This document shows positions 25,752 through 30,023 of a stretch of 30,023 bases of DNA, piece by piece (position 1 is the first letter of the stretch; each line of letters opens with the position of its first letter). Origin of the DNA: QALR01 sp964466625. Its GTDB lineage: Bacteria > Bacillota > Clostridia > Oscillospirales > CAG-272. Below the pieces are notes generated by a model that worked only from the letters and a program-made list of their open reading frames with translations, did not search any database and had not been told where the DNA came from. A program made the translations under genes and the position numbers. The stretch lies in assembly GCA_964466625.1 (NCBI GenBank), contig CAYXQF010000014.1:1-30023 (forward strand). Reading direction: 5' to 3'.

Positions 25752-27398
25752 ATGAAAAGAATTTTGTCTTTTATGCTTTCTTTGGCTTTGGCTCTCTCCT
25801 TGTTTGCGCTGACAGGCTGCGGTGAAACACCTTCAGAACAAACAACAACGGCAACGACAACAACCGCGGCTACAACAGAAAGCAGCACCACGCAGACAAC
25901 GGCACAGACCACGGAAAAAACAGAAACCACGACGGTGGCGGATATGACAACGGCAGAAACCACAACGGTAGATACGACGACAGCGGATACCACGGTGAAT
26001 GACACCGCTACGGAAACCACAGCCGCATCTTCCGAAGATCCTGCAGGCGAAAAAGTTGATTTGTCAAATTTTGACGGATACAGTAAACTTCCCAGCCATG
26101 AGGACGTGGACTTTGGCGGTAGAGTCTTTAAGTTTGCTCTCCAGCAGGACGACGGCAGCAACGGCGGCACTTCCATGGACCTTTATTCGGAAGACATGGA
26201 CGTAATTTCGACTTCTATTCGTGAAAGAAACAAGGTTGTGGAAGATCTCTATAACTGTAAGATCGATTGGGTGTTCTGTGAATCACCGAAGAACCTTGCA
26301 GAAGCAGATGTTTCGGGTAATACCAACACGATTGATATTTATTCTGTGGAATATGCAAGCTCGGCTTGTTATACAAACGATCAAAACTACAATCTCTATA
26401 ATCTCGGTATCAATTTTGAAAATCCTTGGTGGGACGCGGCTTACGTGCAGACCTATACCTTTGATAAAAACGGCACTAAGGTAATGTATGGCGCGATGGG
26501 TGACTATAACTACTCGGCATTTGGCGGCTCTTATGTCCTTTTCTATAACATTGATCTCTATGCGCAGAATGCATTCTGCAAAAACTATGATATTTACCAG
26601 CTCGTTCGTGATAAAAAATGGACCATGGATATGTTTATGGAAATGATCAAAGCCGTGAAGTCTGATGTAAACGGTAACTCCACCTATACTTATAAAGACA
26701 ACGATATCATGGGCTGGATCAGAACGCAACATGCTACGCACGCGATGCACGTGGCTTCCGATAAGCAGATCATCGTGAATAAAGACGGCAAGCTTGTGTT
26801 TGAACCTTCTGCGGATCCCACAGGCTGGTCTGCTGTGATGGAAAAGGCGATCGAAGTTTACAAAACAGAAGGCTCTGAAGAAGTGGGCTACACCAGTATC
26901 CCTGCATATTTTGCGGGTAATAAAGCACTCTTTGTTTCCGAAGTTCTCAGCACGCTTGAAGGTCTTAAGGACTATGATGTTTCTGTCGGTCTTGTTCCTT
27001 ATCCGCTTTACAGCGAAACGCAGGAAAATTATCGCAACTACGTAGACAATCATCTCGCTCCGTACCATATTCCGATCTCGGTTCTTGACACGGAAGCTGT
27101 TGGTACGTTCTTTGAACTCTTTGCTTGCCATTCCAGATATATCGTTCGCAAAGCGATCATTGAAGCTTACACGGTTGAATACTTCGGTGACGAAGACTCT
27201 GGTGAAATGCTCGATCTGATCACCTCTAACCGTACATTTGACCCCGGTTATCTTTGGTTTTCCAGCTATGAAAGCGCTGTCGGCAACATGATTGCCAGCG
27301 GTAAAAACAATATTACGAAATGGATCGGTTCGAAAGCAACTACTGCAGAAAAAGATATTGAAACGATTTACTCTGATATTTTGAACAATCAAAATTAA
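25752..27398 (+). CDS. Extracellular solute-binding lipoprotein (ABC transporter type)
   Basis: This is a 548-residue lipoprotein with signal peptide, lipobox LTGC and lipidated Cys23. A long Thr-rich linker covers about 30-93. The mature domain (from about 105) has the mixed alpha/beta composition and aromatic-rich motifs of family 1 type sugar-binding proteins, for example VLFYNIDLYAQN, KKWTMDMFMEMI, IPAYFAGNKALF and a VGLVPYP strand. It would capture a carbohydrate or related ligand for an ABC importer. No permease or ATPase genes lie beside it, so its partner is elsewhere or it acts as a sensor. AGAGGAG (25737-25743) supports the ATG at 25752 over upstream in-frame starts. Confidence 0.75.
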   Translation: MKRILSFMLSLALALSLFALTGCGETPSEQTTTATTTTAATTESSTTQTTAQTTEKTETTTVADMTTAETTTVDTTTADTTVNDTATETTAASSEDPAGEKVDLSNFDGYSKLPSHEDVDFGGRVFKFALQQDDGSNGGTSMDLYSEDMDVISTSIRERNKVVEDLYNCKIDWVFCESPKNLAEADVSGNTNTIDIYSVEYASSACYTNDQNYNLYNLGINFENPWWDAAYVQTYTFDKNGTKVMYGAMGDYNYSAFGGSYVLFYNIDLYAQNAFCKNYDIYQLVRDKKWTMDMFMEMIKAVKSDVNGNSTYTYKDNDIMGWIRTQHATHAMHVASDKQIIVNKDGKLVFEPSADPTGWSAVMEKAIEVYKTEGSEEVGYTSIPAYFAGNKALFVSEVLSTLEGLKDYDVSVGLVPYPLYSETQENYRNYVDNHLAPYHIPISVLDTEAVGTFFELFACHSRYIVRKAIIEAYTVEYFGDEDSGEMLDLITSNRTFDPGYLWFSSYESAVGNMIASGKNNITKWIGSKATTAEKDIETIYSDILNNQN

Positions 27399-27403
27399 AT
27401 AAG

Positions 27404-27434
27404 AAAAAAGGAACGGTTTTGCCGTTCCTTTTTT
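27404..27434 (+). terminator. Terminator of the solute-binding protein gene
   Basis: GGAACGG (27410-27416) and CCGTTCC (27422-27428) form the stem, with A runs before and TTTTTT after it. Confidence 0.93.
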
Positions 27435-27449
27435 ATAAAAGCCAAAATG

Positions 27450-27487
27450 AAACTCCCGAAAGCTGCAAGACTTTCGGGAGTTTTTAT
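27450..27487 (-). terminator. Terminator of the ylxM-ffh-rpsP-khpA unit
   Basis: A perfect 13-base-pair stem (27450-27462 with 27471-27483) has an eight-base loop, directly after the khpA stop. On the minus strand the T tract is only moderate. On the plus strand it is stronger, so it may act in both directions between convergent genes. Confidence 0.8.
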
Positions 27488-27489
27488 TA

Positions 27490-27729
27490 TTATTCGATAT
27501 CAACAGTAACCTTTTTGCCGGCGTTGTTCGCAGCAACTTTCATGAGCTGACGGATCGCTTTTGCAATCTTGCCATGTTTACCGATAACTTTACCCATGTC
27601 GGGAGGAGCTACGGTAAGTCTGAGCGTAACAGCGGTTTCCGTTTCTTCGATTACGGTAACCACGACTTCGTCGGGACTGTCAACAATCGCTCTCGCAATG
27701 TTGGCGAGAGTGCCCTTGAGATCGTTCAT
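27490..27729 (-). CDS. khpA: KH-domain RNA-binding protein KhpA
   Basis: This is a 79-residue single KH-domain protein with the RNA-contacting GKHG loop at 50-53 (KVIGKHGKIAKAIRQLMK). In Firmicutes, KhpA pairs with KhpB and binds many RNAs, affecting cell division and elongation. The ATG at 27729 is chosen because GGGGTG lies six bases upstream. An in-frame GTG nine bases earlier has no RBS. The gene follows rpsP closely, the standard order. In most relatives rimM, trmD and rplS come next, but here the unit ends in a terminator. Confidence 0.92.
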   Translation of the reverse strand: MNDLKGTLANIARAIVDSPDEVVVTVIEETETAVTLRLTVAPPDMGKVIGKHGKIAKAIRQLMKVAANNAGKKVTVDIE

Positions 27730-27744
27730 AAGCGACACCCCGAA

Positions 27745-27990
27745 TTATTCGGTGATGCCGGCTTTTTTGAGAAGGCTCTTAACGGTTTCAGTGGGCTGAG
27801 CGCCGTTTTTGATCCAGTTCTGCGCTTTTTCGGAATCGATCTTGATTTCAACGGGGTTGGTGAGGGGATTGTAGTAACCGATTTCTTCGATGAATCTGCC
27901 ATCGCGGGGGTAACGGGAGTCTGCAACAACTACGCGGTAAAAGGGAGCTTTTTTAGCACCGATTCTTTTGAGTCTGATTTTAACGGACAT
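27745..27990 (-). CDS. rpsP: 30S ribosomal protein S16
   Basis: Ribosomal protein S16 (81 residues) binds 16S rRNA and is needed for 30S assembly. It begins with the family-typical MSVKIRLKRIGAKKAPFYR and contains the GYYNPLTNP segment. GGAGG lies eight bases before the ATG at 27990; a start five codons earlier would place the RBS inside the gene. It lies between ffh and khpA, the usual Firmicute arrangement. Confidence 0.96.
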   Translation of the reverse strand: MSVKIRLKRIGAKKAPFYRVVVADSRYPRDGRFIEEIGYYNPLTNPVEIKIDSEKAQNWIKNGAQPTETVKSLLKKAGITE

Positions 27991-28045
27991 TTTGAATTCC
28001 TCCAAATAAAATAAATATAAAGTATTTTTTGATGTTGATATAATG

Positions 28046-28063
28046 ATTCGGTCGTTGCCGAAT
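28046..28063 (-). other. Small hairpin between ffh and rpsP
   Basis: On the minus strand ATTCGG (28063-28058) and CCGAAT (28051-28046) form a six-base-pair stem with a six-base loop, in the 85-base ffh-rpsP spacer. There is no T tract, so it is not a clear terminator. It could affect mRNA processing, or give partial read-through control of the more abundant rpsP message. Confidence 0.35.
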
Positions 28064-28075
28064 GATTAACGAAAA

Positions 28076-29410
28076 TTAAAAGGGAAGTTTGCCGAATTTA
28101 GCAAGCTTTTTGGCGCCTTTAGCACCGGAGAGCTGCTTCATCAGTTTGTTGGTCTGATCAAACTGCTTGAGAAGTCGATTGACCTCTTCGATCGTGGAAC
28201 CGGAACCCTTTGCGATACGCATCTTGCGAGAATAGTTGATGATATCGGGCTTTTCGCGTTCCGCAGGCGTCATGGAAAGAATGATTGCCTCTGTCTTTTT
28301 AATGATGTTTTCATCGAAGTTTGCGTCCTTGAGTGCGCTCGGAGAAACACCGGGCATCATGCCGACAAGACTTTCGAGAGAACCCATATTTTTCAGCTGA
28401 CTCATCTGCTCGAGGTAGTCGGTCAGCGTAAAGCGAGATTTACGAAGCTTTTCTTCAAGCTCTGCCGCTTTTTTCATGTCAAAATTCTGCTCTGCTTTCT
28501 CAATGAGAGAGAGCATATCGCCCATGCCGAGGATTCTCGACGCCATACGGTCGGGGTGGAAGGGCTCGATCGCATCGAGCTTTTCGCCGGTACCGATGAA
28601 TTTGATGGGCTTACCCGTTACGTATTTAACGGAAAGTGCCGCACCGCCACGGGTGTCGCCGTCGAGCTTTGTCACGATCACGCCCGTGATATCGAGCATT
28701 TCGTTAAAAGTGGAAGCTACGTTGACCGCGTCTTGACCTGCCATCGCATCGATGGTGAGAAGGATCTCGGTGGGGTTTGTTTCTTCTTTGATCTTGACAA
28801 GCTCCTCCATCATGGCTTCGTCGATCTGGAGTCGACCTGCGGTGTCGATGAACACCATGTCATGACTGTTTTTCAGTGCATAAGCAAGACCGTTTTTCGC
28901 GATCTTGACGGGATCGTTTTTGTCAGTTTCCGCATAAACGGGAACACCGACCTTTTCACCGACGATCTGGAGCTGCTTGATCGCGGCAGGACGGTAAACG
29001 TCGCAGGCAACGAGAAGCGGGTTTTTACCCTGCTTTTTCATCATAGCGGAAAGTTTACCCGTATGGGTTGTCTTACCGGCACCCTGAAGACCGACCATCA
29101 TGATGACTGTGGGCGGTTTGGAAGCGATCTGAAGCTTTGCCTGTGTACCGCCCATGAGAGCGGTGAGTTCTTCGTTTACGATCTTGATGACCTGCTGTGC
29201 AGGCATAAGGCTCTCAAGAACCTCGGAGCCTACGGCACGTTCGGTGACTTTGTTTATAAACTCGCGGACGACTTTGAAGTTAACGTCGGCTTCGAGGAGT
29301 GCGAGCTTGACGGCACGCATACCTTCCTTCACGTCTTTTTCGGTGAGGGTGCCTTTGTTTTTGAACTTCTTAAAAGCTTCCGCCAGCTTTTCTTGAAGGT
29401 TTTGGAACAT
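28076..29410 (-). CDS. ffh: Signal recognition particle protein Ffh (SRP54)
   Basis: Ffh is the GTPase of the signal recognition particle. It binds nascent signal peptides with 4.5S/6S RNA and docks with FtsY. The 444-residue protein has an N-domain helical bundle (1 to about 88), a G domain with GLQGAGKTT (107-115), DTAGR (189-193) and TKLDGD (247-252), and a Met-rich M domain (about 300-444) with MRIAKGSGS and EVNRLLKQF for RNA binding. GGAGGAG precedes the ATG. It lies 26 bases after ylxM, its usual partner. Confidence 0.97.
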   Translation of the reverse strand: MFQNLQEKLAEAFKKFKNKGTLTEKDVKEGMRAVKLALLEADVNFKVVREFINKVTERAVGSEVLESLMPAQQVIKIVNEELTALMGGTQAKLQIASKPPTVIMMVGLQGAGKTTHTGKLSAMMKKQGKNPLLVACDVYRPAAIKQLQIVGEKVGVPVYAETDKNDPVKIAKNGLAYALKNSHDMVFIDTAGRLQIDEAMMEELVKIKEETNPTEILLTIDAMAGQDAVNVASTFNEMLDITGVIVTKLDGDTRGGAALSVKYVTGKPIKFIGTGEKLDAIEPFHPDRMASRILGMGDMLSLIEKAEQNFDMKKAAELEEKLRKSRFTLTDYLEQMSQLKNMGSLESLVGMMPGVSPSALKDANFDENIIKKTEAIILSMTPAEREKPDIINYSRKMRIAKGSGSTIEEVNRLLKQFDQTNKLMKQLSGAKGAKKLAKFGKLPF

Positions 29411-29436
29411 AAATTCTCCTCCTTTTCGGGGAAGGT

Positions 29437-29784
29437 TTACAACGAGATGGAGCCGAAAAGCGCGGCAACATGGTCAAGGTCATCGGCAGCGGCTGGGTGC
29501 TTGTCTTTGAGAGAGGAGAGAAGCGAGATCGCTTCTTCGGATTTTTTCTGAATGCCGTCGATCTTTTCCGCGAGTCGGAGTTTTTTCTCATAGGAGAGAA
29601 GCGTTTCCTCCGCGCGTTTGATGCTGTCCCTTGCGCCCTGACGGGAAATACCCGTGTTTTCCGCGATTTCTGAGAGAGAGAGATCGTCGTTGTAATAAAA
29701 ATCAAACATTGTTTTTTGTGCTTCGGTGAGGAGCTCACCGTAAATGTCAAAAAGCATGATGAGTCTGAGATTTTTTTCGAACAT
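29437..29784 (-). CDS. ylxM: YlxM/p13-like helix-turn-helix protein
   Basis: The 115-residue protein has a sigma-70 region-4-like helix-turn-helix at about 30-62 (LSLSEIAENTGISRQGARD) and a charged C-terminal helix. YlxM proteins lie next to ffh in Firmicutes and have been linked to SRP function, where they are thought to modulate the Ffh-FtsY-RNA complex. GGAGG lies seven bases before the ATG. It is the first gene of the minus-strand unit. Confidence 0.92.
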   Translation of the reverse strand: MFEKNLRLIMLFDIYGELLTEAQKTMFDFYYNDDLSLSEIAENTGISRQGARDSIKRAEETLLSYEKKLRLAEKIDGIQKKSEEAISLLSSLKDKHPAAADDLDHVAALFGSISL

Positions 29785-29831
29785 CGGATTTCCTCCGTGT
29801 CAAGCCTTGTGTAAAGCTTTGAGCTTTACAG

Positions 29832-29860
29832 AGTATACCACGAAAACGCTGTTTTGTCAA
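29832..29860 (-). promoter_or_regulatory. Promoter of the ylxM-ffh-rpsP-khpA unit
   Basis: On the minus strand TTGACA (29860-29855), a 17-base spacer and TATACT (29837-29832) with an extended -10 TG. A nine-base inverted repeat (29810-29818 with 29822-29830) sits across the predicted transcription start. Confidence 0.9.
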
Positions 29861-29900
29861 GAGTATTTGCAAAAAAATCCTTAAAATCTTTCAATTTTCG

Positions 29901-29929
29901 TTGACGGACGGCGAAAAATATATTATAAT
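29901..29929 (+). promoter_or_regulatory. Plus-strand promoter for a gene beyond the window
   Basis: TTGACG (29901-29906), a 17-base spacer and TATAAT (29924-29929). The leader contains a nine-base-pair hairpin (29973-29981 with 29989-29997) before the RBS at about 30003-30010. Confidence 0.8.
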
Positions 29930-30020
29930 AAATATAATATAATAGGATTAATATGGGGTTTTATGTTTTGATGGCGAAGCCGATGGCAGGCTTTGCCGAA
30001 AAAGAAAGGATAAAATCAAA

Positions 30021-30023
30021 ATG
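30021..30023 (+). CDS. Start codon of a truncated plus-strand gene
   Basis: An ATG at the very last bases is preceded by AGAAAGGA with a ten-base spacing, downstream of a strong promoter. Nothing can be said about the product. An alternative frame from ATG 29953 stays open to the window edge but has only a weak AGGA site. Confidence 0.45.

Overview
The window reads like a chromosomal segment of an uncultured Clostridia-type Firmicute, most likely a gut metagenome assembly. The grounds are strong GGAGG ribosome binding sites, many near-consensus sigma-A promoters with 17-base spacers, a PyrD type 1B plus PyrK pair, a ylxM-ffh-rpsP-khpA cluster, lipoproteins with Thr-rich linkers, short GC-rich dispersed palindromes, and a 10-N scaffold gap. 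No phage, transposase, CRISPR array or defence island is visible.

Layout. 1-53 is the 3' end of a tRNA-Lys, followed by terminators. 134-2253 (minus) is a frameshifted conserved gene. 2592-4211 encodes a lipoprotein with three G5-like repeats and an M23 peptidase domain. 4446-6731 encodes a GH94-type glycoside phosphorylase. 6856-8218 carries a CPBP membrane protease and tadA. 8397-9671 encodes a DUF3048 (YerB-like) lipoprotein. 9800-19763 is a complete de novo UMP operon: promoter, attenuator leader, pyrC-carA-carB-pyrK-pyrD-pyrF-pyrE-pyrB, terminator. 19768-19905 is a palindromic repeat block. 20040-23998 carries a small lipoprotein, rlmB and a degenerate P-type ATPase-like membrane protein. 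24097-25584 is a clan-D-like glycosidase homologue. 25752-27398 is an orphan solute-binding lipoprotein. 27490-29784 (minus) is khpA, rpsP, ffh and ylxM. A plus-strand promoter and start codon lie at the right edge.

The pyr operon supplies every step from bicarbonate to UMP: CarAB makes carbamoyl phosphate, PyrB carbamoyl aspartate, PyrC dihydroorotate, PyrDK orotate, PyrE OMP and PyrF UMP. Three features make it unusual. CarA has lost the catalytic Cys, His and Glu of its glutaminase domain, so the synthase is predicted to use free ammonia. PyrB ends in a zinc domain with the exact cysteine spacing of PyrI but has no allosteric nucleotide domain. The operon leader folds into a complete anti-antiterminator, antiterminator and terminator set without a recognisable PyrR binding consensus.

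Other points of note are the P-type ATPase-shaped protein lacking DKTGT and the other catalytic motifs, the carB scaffold join that adds about 45 spurious bases to an otherwise complete gene, and three unrelated lipoproteins that share the same Thr-rich linker style.
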